From Acidobacteriaceae bacterium UBA1307 (GTDB taxonomy: Bacteria; Acidobacteriota; Terriglobia; Terriglobales; Acidobacteriaceae), in NCBI GenBank assembly GCA_002307235.1, contig DBTV01000031.1:7675-71674 (forward strand): 64,000 nt of DNA, in the 5' to 3' direction. Below the pieces are notes generated by a model, which was given only the letters and a program-made list of their open reading frames with translations, did not search any database and was not told the origin of the DNA. The position numbers and the translations under genes are program-made. Below, in pieces: positions 25,427-34,238 of this stretch; the stretch's first letter is position 1, and each line of letters begins with the position of its first letter.

Positions 25427-26950
25427 TTAGTAGACAGTGTTGTTTGAATCCGCAGTGGCATCCATGTAGACCACATCGGAGGCCGTACCGGTCACCGTCA
25501 CGTAGCGGTTGTCGATCGTCGAACCATCCACCGTCGAGCGGATGTAGACCTGCCCACCCTCGGCCGTGTAGACCTTGTGCAGGTTGGTCACAGCTGCAAT
25601 GCCGGTCACGTTGCCGTTATAGGGCTCAAAGGCCGTTACCGTGTTCGTCGATGTGTTGAACATGGTCAGGCAACTCGTGGTCAGGCCGGTGTTGGCCCGC
25701 ACGCCGGTATCGCAGCCCTGCGTGCCGATCCACAGCGTGTTGTCATCGGCCAGAATCATGCGGCTGGCCGAGGTCGGCGTGCCGTCGGTGATCGCCACCG
25801 GATTCGGTGCCGCCGTCGTTGAGACCACCAGCGTCGGTGCACTGGCCGTCGACAGACTGACGCGCGTCAGATAGCCGCCCCAGCCATTCGCGGTGGACTT
25901 CTGTCCGACAACGTACATCGTGGTGCCGTTGATCAGCGCATTGGTTGCGCCACCGGCAATCGCCAGCGTCTGCATCGGCGAAGCACTCGTATTCGAGCAG
26001 GTCGTGCCGCTATTGCACGGCAACAGGCCCGAGGACTTGCCCTGCTGGAAGATCATCGGTGCAATCGGCAGCACGGAAAGCCCCGCCGTGGTGCCACCCC
26101 ACTCCGGTCCGCTGTTCAGCACATAGGCATAGCTGCCATCGGAGGAGAAAACGGCCTTGGTCGGCCGGTCAAAGACCAGAGGCGTTCCGTAGTAGACCGA
26201 GGTGCCGGTCGCCGCCGAAGCCACTGTATCCACATGGTCCGGGCTCTGCGCCTGAAACAGGCACCAAGTAGGTGCTACCTGTGGCTCGCAATCCACCGCG
26301 GCCTTCGGCCAACTGCTCGAGCCATTGGCGTAGGCCAACGTCTCGGTGGTCGTCAACTGACGCGGATAGTATGCGTAGTTGGAGCCCTGCACAAAGGCCA
26401 ACGCCACCGAACCACCCGCATTCGTGCTCACGCGGTAAACGCCCGGCAGGCTCAGTTGCACATAGGTGCTCAGCGACTGGTTGACAACAGTCACCACGCC
26501 CGCGGCCTTGTTGGCTGCGAACACATATTTGTCATCGCGTGTGATGAACACACTCGACGACGTACCACTCAAGCCGGAGACCGCACCGCTGGTCTTTTCC
26601 TTCTGGTAGTCGATCAGAGTAAAGCTGCCGTCGCCCGAACCATAGACGGCGCCCATCTGCTCTTCCGGCATGTTCTGAATCGTGCTCGGCAACGCCGCGC
26701 CATAGCCAGAAATGCTGAACGAGCCCACCGAACTGTTGTAGCTGCCGCGAATGTCATAGTAGGCATCGACGACCTGCAGCGCGCCCTTCGACAGAACGCT
26801 GGGGTTCTGGACGGCAATCATGACGCGATACTGCAACCCGCTGGGTGGCAGACTACGGCCATTCACATAACTCGTGCTTCCACAACCAGCCAATCCCGTA
26901 GCGGCCAGCACGGCCCCCAGGGCGCAGATCCAAAGATTTCTCTTATTCAA
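25427..26950 (-). CDS. Secreted lipoprotein with beta-propeller-like repeats
   Basis: The 507-residue protein begins at a TTG with GAGG nine bases upstream, giving the signal peptide LWICALGAVLAATGLAGC with lipobox LAGC. Longer frames upstream are not coding in character. The mature part is rich in Ser, Thr and Gly, with repeated short strands of the YVTN/NHL propeller kind (SVFITRDDKYVFAANKAAG, AVFSSDGSYAYVLNSGPEW, NTLWIGTQGCDTG). Such proteins sit on the outer face of the outer or inner membrane. No enzymatic motif is seen. Two Cys pairs (CEPQVAPTWC, CNSGTTC) may form disulphides. Confidence 0.85.
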   Translation of the reverse strand: MNKRNLWICALGAVLAATGLAGCGSTSYVNGRSLPPSGLQYRVMIAVQNPSVLSKGALQVVDAYYDIRGSYNSSVGSFSISGYGAALPSTIQNMPEEQMGAVYGSGDGSFTLIDYQKEKTSGAVSGLSGTSSSVFITRDDKYVFAANKAAGVVTVVNQSLSTYVQLSLPGVYRVSTNAGGSVALAFVQGSNYAYYPRQLTTTETLAYANGSSSWPKAAVDCEPQVAPTWCLFQAQSPDHVDTVASAATGTSVYYGTPLVFDRPTKAVFSSDGSYAYVLNSGPEWGGTTAGLSVLPIAPMIFQQGKSSGLLPCNSGTTCSNTSASPMQTLAIAGGATNALINGTTMYVVGQKSTANGWGGYLTRVSLSTASAPTLVVSTTAAPNPVAITDGTPTSASRMILADDNTLWIGTQGCDTGVRANTGLTTSCLTMFNTSTNTVTAFEPYNGNVTGIAAVTNLHKVYTAEGGQVYIRSTVDGSTIDNRYVTVTGTASDVVYMDATADSNNTVY

Positions 26951-27257
26951 AATCCCGTACCTCGATCGAATGCGCGGAATATGCCGCAAATCCTGACCAT
27001 ATCCGGAACAGCTTTCCGGTACAACCTTCTGTTGGCGTCTGCCGCCACCGCAGGAAAGTTTCCCCACTCGGCGACCGCAAAGCATTAGACTCCCGAAGTA
27101 TAACAAAGCGAGCATCCCTTTCAACCCGCCAGTCTGCGGCCCGCCGCGTTCGCTTTTTGTCCGGTTCCGATCCAGCCTCCCGGATTCGTGGAAAAGCAGT
27201 ACCTGCGGCGGTCTCTGGACCGCTATCCGATAGAAAATGCGATAGCATGACATTGGT
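26951..27257. other. Divergent promoter region of lipoprotein and MetH/MetF genes
   Basis: This 307-base space must hold both promoters. I see a short CCGGAA / TTCCGG hairpin (27003-27019) and an AT-rich patch GATAGAAAATGCGATAGC near 27232. No SAM or cobalamin riboswitch motif is recognisable before the methionine gene. Confidence 0.45.
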
Positions 27258-29141
27258 ATGAGTCCGATTACAGAAATCCTCGCCAACCGTCCCCTGCTCG
27301 CCGATGGCGCGATGGGAACCGTGCTCTATGCGCGCGGCGTCTTCATCAATCGCTGCTACGACGAGCTCAATCTCTCCGACCCCGGGCTGATCCTGTCCGT
27401 CCACGAAGAGTATCTGCAAGCCGGCGCCGAGATTCTGGAGACCAACACCTTCGGAGCCAACCGCATCCGGCTCGCCCGCCACGGTCTGGCCGGCAAGGTG
27501 AAAGAGATTAACCAGGCCGGCGTGCGCATTGCCCGCGAGGCTGTCGAACACCTCCGGGAAAAACAGGCATCGGAGGCCTGGGTGGCCGGCTCCATCGGCC
27601 CGCTCGGCGTCCGGCTTGAGCCGCTTGGCAAGACCGGGCTCGATGAGGCCCGCGAGGCCTTTGCCGAACAGATCGCCGCGCTCCATGAGGCTGGCGTCGA
27701 TCTTCTGATCGTCGAAACCATGCCCGCGCTCAATGAGGCTCACGAGGCGCTCGAGGCCGCCAAAGCCGTCGCACCGGATTTGCCCGTGCTGGTGATGGTC
27801 ACCGTCGACGACGAGGCCAACTGCCTGGACGGCAGCTCGCCGCAACAGGCCGCCTCCCTGCTCACCGAGTGGGGCGCAAGCGCCATCGGCGTCAACTGCT
27901 CGACCGGACCCACGACCGTGCTGACCGCCATCGAGGCCATGCGCCCGGCCACCACCCTGCCGCTCGCCGCCATTCCCAACGCCGGCATGCCGCGCGCCGT
28001 CGAGGGTCGCAACATCTATCTCTGTTCGCCCGAATACATGGCGAGCTTCGCCCGCAAGGCCATCAACGCCGGGGCGCAGATCGTCGGCGGCTGCTGCGGC
28101 ACCACGCCGAACCACATCCGCGCCATGCGCTCGGCCATGCGCGCTCTTGATGCCAAGGCGCACGTTGAGGTTGCCGGCGCGGCACCCACGCTGACCACCG
28201 AGATTCCGCCCGAGCCGCTGGCCAAGCGCTCGCTCGTCGGTTCGCTCATCGCCCAGGGCAAGTTCGTCACCCTGGTCGAGATCGTGCCGCCCAAGGGCAT
28301 CAACTGCACCAAAGAGATTGAAGGCGCGGCGCTTCTGGCGCGGCTCGGCGTGCATGCCATCAACGTGCCCGACTCGCCGCGTGCCTCGGCCCGCATGAGC
28401 GCCCAGAGCCTGTGTATCCAGATTCAGCAGCACACCGGCATCGAGACCGTGCTGCACTACACCTGCCGGGATCGCAATCTGCTCTCGATCCAGTCGGATC
28501 TGCTCGGCGCCTCGTCCATCGGGCTCAAAAACATTCTCTGCCTCACCGGCGACCCGCCGAAGCTCGGCAATTATCCGGACGCGACGGCAGTCTTTGACGT
28601 CGACGCCATCGGTCTGGTCAACATCGTGCAGCGGCTCAATCGCGGCCTCGATATTGGCTCAAACTCGATCGGCGCCAGCACCAACTTCACCATCGGCGTC
28701 GCCGCCAACCCGGGCGTGCTCGACATTGAGCACGAACTCCGCCGCTTCGAGTACAAGGTCGAGGCCGGAGCCGAGTACGCCATCACCCAGCCGGTCTTCG
28801 ATCTGCGCCTGCTCGAGAACTTCCTCAAACGCATCGAGAGCCACCGCATCCCCATCATCGCCGGCATCTGGCCGCTGACCAGCCTGCGCAATGCCGAGTT
28901 CATGAAGAACGATCTGCGCGTTTCGATGCCCGAGGAGATCATGCTGCGCATGGCTCAGGCCGATTCGCCCGAGGCCGCCCGACAGGAAGGCATCAAGATC
29001 GCCCAGGAGATGCTCGACGCCGTCCGGCCCTACGTGCAGGGCGTGCAGGTCTCGGCTCCCTTCGGCCGCTACTCGGCCGCCGCCGAGGTCATCGCCAGCG
29101 TGCTGCCCCAGGGCGCAACGGGCTGCGAAGATCGTCCGTAA
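27258..29141 (+). CDS. Bifunctional homocysteine S-methyltransferase / methylenetetrahydrofolate reductase
   Basis: The 627-residue fusion joins two steps of methionine synthesis. Residues 1 to about 295 form a homocysteine methyltransferase barrel (LLADGAMGTVLYARG) with the zinc ligands in IGVNCS and GGCCGTTPNHIR. Residues about 320-620 form a MetF-type barrel that reduces methylenetetrahydrofolate using FAD (LVEIVPPKG, LCLTGDPPKLGNYPDA, GAEYAITQPVFD). The layout is the YitJ type and lacks the cobalamin and MetH folate domains. The methyl donor for the first half is therefore not obvious from this gene. No clear ribosome site precedes the ATG. Confidence 0.95.
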   Translation: MSPITEILANRPLLADGAMGTVLYARGVFINRCYDELNLSDPGLILSVHEEYLQAGAEILETNTFGANRIRLARHGLAGKVKEINQAGVRIAREAVEHLREKQASEAWVAGSIGPLGVRLEPLGKTGLDEAREAFAEQIAALHEAGVDLLIVETMPALNEAHEALEAAKAVAPDLPVLVMVTVDDEANCLDGSSPQQAASLLTEWGASAIGVNCSTGPTTVLTAIEAMRPATTLPLAAIPNAGMPRAVEGRNIYLCSPEYMASFARKAINAGAQIVGGCCGTTPNHIRAMRSAMRALDAKAHVEVAGAAPTLTTEIPPEPLAKRSLVGSLIAQGKFVTLVEIVPPKGINCTKEIEGAALLARLGVHAINVPDSPRASARMSAQSLCIQIQQHTGIETVLHYTCRDRNLLSIQSDLLGASSIGLKNILCLTGDPPKLGNYPDATAVFDVDAIGLVNIVQRLNRGLDIGSNSIGASTNFTIGVAANPGVLDIEHELRRFEYKVEAGAEYAITQPVFDLRLLENFLKRIESHRIPIIAGIWPLTSLRNAEFMKNDLRVSMPEEIMLRMAQADSPEAARQEGIKIAQEMLDAVRPYVQGVQVSAPFGRYSAAAEVIASVLPQGATGCEDRP

Positions 29142-29159
29142 CCATCCCTACCCCCATGC

Positions 29160-29187
29160 AACGGCATGCTTCGGCATGCCGTTTTTT
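29160..29187 (+). terminator. Intrinsic terminator after the MetH/MetF fusion
   Basis: The 10-bp perfect stem AACGGCATGC / GCATGCCGTT with a stable TTCG tetraloop is followed by further T residues. Confidence 0.95.
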
Positions 29188-29326
29188 ATCGCCGGAATAA
29201 TTGGCCGACATGCTATTTATAGTTTTTACGATTCCAGCCACCTTTTCGCGAAGATCCCAGCGGCCACGCAACGGAGCGCGGCACGCGTACGCGAGAAATG
29301 CTCTAGAATGACCTTCGAGGAGTTTT

Positions 29327-29563
29327 ATGCCTTCCTTTGAAGATTCGCTCAAGAAGCTCGAAACCATCGTCGACCAGCTCGAAAAAGGCGACCTCGCCCT
29401 CGAAGACTCGCTCAAGCTCTTTGAGGAGGGCGTCGGCCTGTCGTCGGCCTGCAAGCAGGAGCTGGACGCGGCCGAGGGCAAGGTGCAGATGCTCGTCAAG
29501 CAGCGCGACGGCGCGCTCAAACCCGAGCCCTTCCTCGACGAAAAGAGCAGTGCGCCGTTCTGA
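29327..29563 (+). CDS. xseB: Exodeoxyribonuclease VII small subunit
   Basis: XseB joins XseA to form a nuclease that degrades single-stranded DNA. The 78-residue product is a two-helix protein with the typical FEDSLKKLETIVDQLEKGDL and LALEDSLKLFEEGVGL segments. GAGGAG precedes the ATG. The large subunit xseA is not beside it, so the subunits are encoded apart, and no gene for the isoprenoid or DXS pathway follows as in many genomes. Confidence 0.95.
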   Translation: MPSFEDSLKKLETIVDQLEKGDLALEDSLKLFEEGVGLSSACKQELDAAEGKVQMLVKQRDGALKPEPFLDEKSSAPF

Positions 29564-29584
29564 GAGACAGCGCTCCGTGAATAG

Positions 29585-29622
29585 AACCAGAAAAGGCCGC
29601 CCACGGGCGGCCTTTTCTGGTT
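29585..29622. terminator. Very strong bidirectional terminator after xseB
   Basis: An 18-bp perfect stem from AACCAGAAAAGGCCGCCC to its reverse complement has a two-base loop and TTTT inside and after the right arm. It closes xseB and can also stop the convergent aldo/keto reductase transcript. Confidence 0.95.
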
Positions 29623-29749
29623 TTCAGCCAACTCTAGAGCATCACCCCTGATGCGGTGAAGTGGCAAAAGCCTTGCGGGGTTGCCGCTCCCTGAGCGGTC
29701 GCGTCAACGATGCTGCATCAACTCGCTCTATACCTTCAGCAGAGAGGCT

Positions 29750-30739
29750 CTAGCCATTCATCCACTGCGGATTGAAGGCCGTGCCGTCGAACTTGTTGGT
29801 TGTCTTGTAGAGTTCGTAGCGGCCATCGGCGGCGGCCGCGCGCGTACGTTCGAGCAGGCTCGCGACCTGCGTCGCGGTCAGTGGCTTGAAGGTGCGCACC
29901 GCCTCGAAGGCCTGATCGAGAATCTTCTGACTGTCGATGCCGGTAATCTGCACGGCGATGGGAAGGTTCAGGCAATAGTGCAGGCACTCGATCGGCTCGA
30001 CCACCTTGCTTTTCAGAATCTCGCCAAAGCCAAAGGCCTTCATGCCGAGCGGCGCAATGCCCTCGCGGTTGAGCACCGGCAGAACCTCCTGCCCGAAGCT
30101 GCGAAAGTGTGCATCCATCACGTTCAGCGGCATCTGCACAGCATCAAAGTGAACCCCGTGCCTGCGCGCAACCTCCAACATCCGCAGATGAACGTATGGA
30201 TCCTTGTGGCCCGTAAAGCCGATGTAGCGAATCTTGCCGGCCTTCTGCGCCTCGACCAGCGCCTCCATGGTGCCGCCTTCGGCAAAGATGCGATCCGGGT
30301 CCTCGAGCCGGTTGACCTCGTGAATCTGCATCAGGTCAATGCGGTCGGTCGCCAGCCGCTGCAGTGACTCGTCGATCTGCTGCGCGGCAACCTTCTTGGT
30401 GCGCCCGTCGATCTTCGACATCAGAAAAACCTTCTGCCGATAGCCCCCAGCCAGCGCCTTGCCCATGCGCAGCTCGCTTGCGCCGTCGTTATAGTCCCAA
30501 CAATTATCCAGAAAGTTGACGCCGCGCTCGATGGCCTCATGAATCAACCGGATCGATTCGGCCTCATCGAGATCGCGCTTGCCGATGTGGAAGCCGCCCA
30601 GCCCCAACGCCGAGACCCGCTCACCGGTCCGCCCCAGAACGCGGTACAACATTGCGCCCGAGCTGGCATGCAACAGCGGCTCACCGGCCACCACGCCGGC
30701 CGCAACGCTGGCGCTCTTCAAAAAATCTCTCCGGTCCAT
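29750..30739 (-). CDS. Aldo/keto reductase with Tat-type signal
   Basis: This 329-residue NAD(P)H-dependent oxidoreductase starts with MDRRDFLKSASVAAGVVAG, a twin-arginine-like signal with GGAGGATCC before the ATG, so export of a folded enzyme is likely. The barrel carries the AKR tetrad: Asp and Tyr in LDNCWDYNDGASE, Lys in LMSKIDG, and His in QIHEVN. C-terminal FNPQWMNG is unusual. Its substrate is unknown. Members with Tat signals are common in Acidobacteria and Planctomycetes. Confidence 0.9.
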   Translation of the reverse strand: MDRRDFLKSASVAAGVVAGEPLLHASSGAMLYRVLGRTGERVSALGLGGFHIGKRDLDEAESIRLIHEAIERGVNFLDNCWDYNDGASELRMGKALAGGYRQKVFLMSKIDGRTKKVAAQQIDESLQRLATDRIDLMQIHEVNRLEDPDRIFAEGGTMEALVEAQKAGKIRYIGFTGHKDPYVHLRMLEVARRHGVHFDAVQMPLNVMDAHFRSFGQEVLPVLNREGIAPLGMKAFGFGEILKSKVVEPIECLHYCLNLPIAVQITGIDSQKILDQAFEAVRTFKPLTATQVASLLERTRAAAADGRYELYKTTNKFDGTAFNPQWMNG

Positions 30740-30862
30740 GGATCCTCCAAGGTTGACTTTTCTTCGCGACACGGGAAACCGCGCTGCTCCCCACCGTAGC
30801 ACAAAAAAACGCACGCGCACGCTGGAGCATACACCAGGCTCAGAGAAGAATCGGGAGCAAAA

Positions 30863-31870
30863 TTATGCGTCGCGCCGCTTCGCCAACCGCGCCAGCACGG
30901 CCTGTTCGCGCATCACCTGCCGCAGCGGGCGGGCCGGGGTGCCAAACAGCACCGTGCCGGGCTTGAGCCCCTCATTGGTCACGGTTTTGCCGTTGAAGAC
31001 CCCCGACTGGCCGCCGAGAATCACGCCCGGGCCCACATGCGCGTGATCGCCAATGCCCACCTGCCCGGCAATGATCGCGCCGTCGCCGATGGTGCTTGAG
31101 CCGGAGACGCCGGTCAGCGCCACCAGAATCACATTCTCGCCCACCTGGCAGTTGTGGCCCACGTGCACCAGATTGTCAATCTTCGTGCCCCTGCCCACAC
31201 GCGTCGTCTCGAGCGCGCCACGATCGACGGTCGAGTTTGCGCCGATCTCCACCTCATCTTCGACGACGAGCCGCCCCTGCTGCGGAAACTGCGTGTAGCA
31301 GCCGGTCGCGTTCTCGCGCACGTAGCCGAAACCGTCGGCCCCAAGCACCGCGCCTGCATGGATCGCAACACGGTCGCCCAGCGTCACGCCCGGATACAGC
31401 ACTGCGCGCGGGTAGATGCGGCACTCCGCGCCGATCACCACGCCCTCGCCGACCACCGCCCCTGCCTCGATCCGCGTCCCCGCGCCGACCTTTGCTCCGG
31501 CGCCCACCACCGCGGTGGCCGCCACCGTCACGCCCTCGGCCAGCTCTGCCGTCCCGTCCACCACCGCCGCCGGGTGCACGCCTGCGGGGGGCAGACTTGG
31601 GGACAAAAGTTTTGCCGCTTTGGCGAACCAGAGCCGTGGCTCGCGGCTTTCAACAATAGCGGGCCGCGCATCGGCCCCGGCCAGTTCTGGCCTGAGCACG
31701 ACCACCCCCGCGGCACTGGCAAGCGCCGCTTCAGCCGAGCGGGGATCCTCCGCAAAGGTAATCTCGGCCGCCGTGGCGTTTATGGACGAGTTCACCCCGA
31801 TTACCAAAGTTTCCGGATTCCCCTTTGCCAACCTGCCGCCCAACTGCCGAATCAACTCGCCCAGGGTCAT
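30863..31870 (-). CDS. lpxD: UDP-3-O-acylglucosamine N-acyltransferase LpxD
   Basis: LpxD adds the second acyl chain in lipid A synthesis from acyl-ACP. The 335-residue protein has an N-terminal uridine-binding domain (to about 100) and a left-handed beta-helix of hexapeptide repeats. The active-site motif is KIDNLVHVGHNCQVGEN, and a helical C-terminus follows. AAGGCGG precedes the ATG. It lies 33 bases after the LpxL-like acyltransferase, so both are probably cotranscribed for lipid A assembly. Confidence 0.97.
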   Translation of the reverse strand: MTLGELIRQLGGRLAKGNPETLVIGVNSSINATAAEITFAEDPRSAEAALASAAGVVVLRPELAGADARPAIVESREPRLWFAKAAKLLSPSLPPAGVHPAAVVDGTAELAEGVTVAATAVVGAGAKVGAGTRIEAGAVVGEGVVIGAECRIYPRAVLYPGVTLGDRVAIHAGAVLGADGFGYVRENATGCYTQFPQQGRLVVEDEVEIGANSTVDRGALETTRVGRGTKIDNLVHVGHNCQVGENVILVALTGVSGSSTIGDGAIIAGQVGIGDHAHVGPGVILGGQSGVFNGKTVTNEGLKPGTVLFGTPARPLRQVMREQAVLARLAKRRDA

Positions 31871-31903
31871 TGTGTCCGCCTTTTTCCTGATCGGATTTTC
31901 GTT

Positions 31904-32803
31904 CTAGTAAATCTTCTCTTCGCCAGCAGGACGCGTCTTCCAACGGCGGTGAATCCAGAGCCACTGATCGGGGTAGCGGCGAATCCAGTCTTCGATGGCG
32001 CGCGTGCAACGCTGCGTGCCTTCGAGGATGTCGGCCACCACGTCGTCAGTGTGCGGAATCTCGACCTCGGGGCCGAAGTGCAGCACGTATTTCTGCTCGC
32101 TTTTTTCCCAGAACATGAAGCCGGGCAGCACGGCCGCGCCCGTCTTGCGGGCCACATGGGCAAGGCCGGTCGCCGTGCAGGCCTGCTGGCCGAAGAACTC
32201 GACGAAGGCCCCTTGCGGCGGGGTCATGTTGGTATCCATCAAAATGCCGACGGTGCCGCCGGCGCGCATCGCCGTCAACAGGCCGCGCCCGAAATCGTCC
32301 TTGTGCAGCACGCGGTTGCCGTGCATGCAACGAATGCCGTTGACGAAGCCATCGAGCCGGCGATTGTCGAGCCGGCGAATGACCATGTCCATCGGGTAGC
32401 CCATCAGCGAGTGGTAGAAGCTCGACAGCTCCCATGCGCCCAGGTGGCCGGTGATGACGAGCACGCCCTTGCCGCGTGCGCGGGCGGCCAAGTAGTGCTC
32501 GAGACCCTCGGTCCGCGCCCAGTTGCGCAGGTTCTCCGGCGTGTAGCGCGGCATGCGGCAGAACTCGACAAGCAACCAGCCGAGATGGCGGTAGACGCCG
32601 CGCAGCGTGGTGAGCCGCTCGGCCTCACTCAGCTCCGGCAGCGACCTGCGCAGATTCACGAGCCCGACGCGCCGCAGACGCCCGTGGAGCGTGTAGAAGG
32701 CCAGGGCAAGCCCGGCAGAGAGCCAACGGGCCCAAGCACGCGGCAAGCGGCCCAGGAAGCGCGCCACGGCCACAACCAGCCAATATTCGAGTCTTTCTTT
32801 CAT
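31904..32803 (-). CDS. LpxL/HtrB-family lipid A late acyltransferase
   Basis: This 299-residue inner-membrane enzyme transfers a secondary acyl chain onto lipid A precursors. It has one N-terminal membrane-associated helix, the HLGAWE acyltransferase motif (His-x4-Glu) near residue 120, and the R-x-N-R-like and GILMDTNM segments. The ATG at MKERLEYW is chosen over an ATG 27 bases upstream; neither has a strong ribosome site. Adjacent lpxD supports the role. It is shorter and less similar to classical LpxL, so which acyl position it serves is not known. Confidence 0.88.
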   Translation of the reverse strand: MKERLEYWLVVAVARFLGRLPRAWARWLSAGLALAFYTLHGRLRRVGLVNLRRSLPELSEAERLTTLRGVYRHLGWLLVEFCRMPRYTPENLRNWARTEGLEHYLAARARGKGVLVITGHLGAWELSSFYHSLMGYPMDMVIRRLDNRRLDGFVNGIRCMHGNRVLHKDDFGRGLLTAMRAGGTVGILMDTNMTPPQGAFVEFFGQQACTATGLAHVARKTGAAVLPGFMFWEKSEQKYVLHFGPEVEIPHTDDVVADILEGTQRCTRAIEDWIRRYPDQWLWIHRRWKTRPAGEEKIY

Positions 32804-32860
32804 GACGAAGCAAGGTTTAGTGTAGGGCATCGCGGCTGGAGCGCGGAGCCCGCTGTGTGC

Positions 32861-32898
32861 AAAAACGCGGGAAGGGGCTGGAAAGCTCCAGCCCCTTC
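32861..32898 (-). terminator. Terminator after the SYLF gene
   Basis: The 12-bp perfect stem GAAGGGGCTGGA / TCCAGCCCCTTC, read on the minus strand, is followed by CCCGCGTTTTT. Confidence 0.9.
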
Positions 32899-32923
32899 AC
32901 CAACAGCACCTCTGTGATCCGCT

Positions 32924-33619
32924 CTAGTGCTTTTTGGATTGCACAAAGTAGTGAGCCACCGTGCGCACAAACGGCACCGCGCCCTGCGGCACCGGCACCG
33001 TGCCCTTGAGCACCGTCTCAAAGTTCGCCGCATGGCCAAAGAACATCTCGGTATCCTCGCGATTCTGGCTGACGCTGGTGCCATCCAGATCGATACCGGC
33101 AAACAGGCCCTTGCTGCGGGAGTAGGTCAGCAGCTCGGCATTCATGCGCCAATCGGTCGCTGCCTGTCCGTTGCGGCCCACCGGACCGGCTGCGGCGGCG
33201 GCATCGCCACCGATCTTGAACTTGCTCTTGAGCAGATCCTGAAAGCCGCGATCGTTGACCGCCACCAGCACCAGGTCGGTGGATTGGCCGCCGATCTGAA
33301 ATCCGAAGGAACCGCCCGCCATGCGGATAAACACCGGCGCCGACCATCCGTGCCCGGTGCGGCAGGTAACGACGCCCTGGCCGTACTGGCCGCCAAAGAT
33401 GAACGCGCCCTTGACCATGCCCGGCACCACGGCCACGCAGGTGGCCTGCTCAAGAATGTTCAGCGGAATGCTGTTGTCGCCGGCCGCCATGATCTGATCG
33501 AGCACGATCTTGGCCGAATCGAGCCGGCTCTGCAGGCTCTCGCGCGTGGATCCGGCAAAACAGGGAATCTGAGCCAACAGGCAAAGGCAGATCGCAGCAA
33601 TCGTCTTCTTCATCATCAT
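32924..33619 (-). CDS. Secreted SYLF (Ysc84) domain lipid-binding protein
   Basis: The 231-residue product starts with MMMKKTIAAICLCLLAQIPCFAG, a signal peptide with AAAGGA before the first ATG. The SYLF domain follows, with the segments CVAVVPGMVKGAFIFGG, GHGWSAPVFIRMAGGSFGFQIGG and NAELLTYSRSKGLFAGIDLDG. SYLF domains bind phosphoinositides or other lipids in eukaryotes. In bacteria the role is unclear, with envelope association likely from the signal. The long frame upstream of the start is not coding. Confidence 0.9.
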   Translation of the reverse strand: MMMKKTIAAICLCLLAQIPCFAGSTRESLQSRLDSAKIVLDQIMAAGDNSIPLNILEQATCVAVVPGMVKGAFIFGGQYGQGVVTCRTGHGWSAPVFIRMAGGSFGFQIGGQSTDLVLVAVNDRGFQDLLKSKFKIGGDAAAAAGPVGRNGQAATDWRMNAELLTYSRSKGLFAGIDLDGTSVSQNREDTEMFFGHAANFETVLKGTVPVPQGAVPFVRTVAHYFVQSKKH

Positions 33620-34043
33620 CAAAATCCTTTCGTGATCCTTGCGCACGCCCGATGGGCGCAGCGCCAAGGAGTTCAAATCCTGTGCGGCTTCATGGAGCTG
33701 AAGACGCACGTGGGGAAGTTCTTCTGCCCGACCGGCACAGAAGCCTGCAACGAAAAACGATGCCGTTGCCGGGCCACCCGTCCATTCTAAAAAAAAGAAC
33801 GGGCACGCAGACAAACCAAGCATGGCACACTGGCTGGTTCGAACCCAAATGGCTGCTCTTCGTTGCGCTCTGGACAGAAAATACATCCTTTTGCGCAACA
33901 CCGAGCCAGCACGGCCCTGACAGGCAACGCCATCCTCGCACACCGAAGCGATGCTCATAAGGGTTTGGATGCAGATTTTAATGGAGAGGAAAACCGGGAG
34001 GACAAAAAATGACTGAAAACGATACATCGACCTGCAAAAAAAG

Positions 34044-34087
34044 AGGAGTTCCCAGGCTTCATGAATCCATGCAGCCTGGGAACTCCT
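34044..34087 (-). terminator. Orphan minus-strand terminator
   Basis: A 14-bp perfect stem AGGAGTTCCCAGGC / GCCTGGGAACTCCT, read on the minus strand, ends in seven T residues. No recognised gene ends here: the next minus-strand gene has its own terminator at 34206-34231. It may mark the end of a small RNA or small gene. Confidence 0.85.
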
Positions 34088-34169
34088 TTCCCCAGATCTG
34101 CGTTGTTTCTGTTAATAAGATTGTGGAAAAAGGCCAGTTAGGGCAAGAGTACTTAGGAACACTGACCAT
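34059..34169 (-). CDS. Possible 36-residue small protein before an orphan terminator
   Basis: An ATG with GAGG six bases upstream opens a 36-codon frame on the minus strand that ends inside the orphan terminator hairpin. The peptide MVSVPKYSCPNWPFSTILL has no known domain. It could be chance, or the region could be a small RNA. It is offered only because a strong terminator lacks any other gene. Confidence 0.25.
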   Translation of the reverse strand: MVSVPKYSCPNWPFSTILLTETTQIWGKEFPGCMDS

Positions 34170-34205
34170 AAGTAACCTCTAATGGTAATCATAAAGTTAC
34201 CCGAC

Positions 34206-34231
34206 GGAAAAGTCCTCCCATTGAAGGGAGG
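34206..34231 (-). terminator. Short terminator after the LuxR-type gene
   Basis: The 6-bp stem CCTCCC / GGGAGG lies 7 bases past the stop codon and, on the minus strand, is followed by ACTTTT. It is weak. Confidence 0.55.
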
Positions 34232-34238
34232 GTACGCC

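Noticed and set aside
26951..27257. Possible SAM or cobalamin riboswitch before the methionine fusion gene
   Set aside because: No conserved core sequence of these riboswitch classes can be found; only a short 6-bp hairpin is present.
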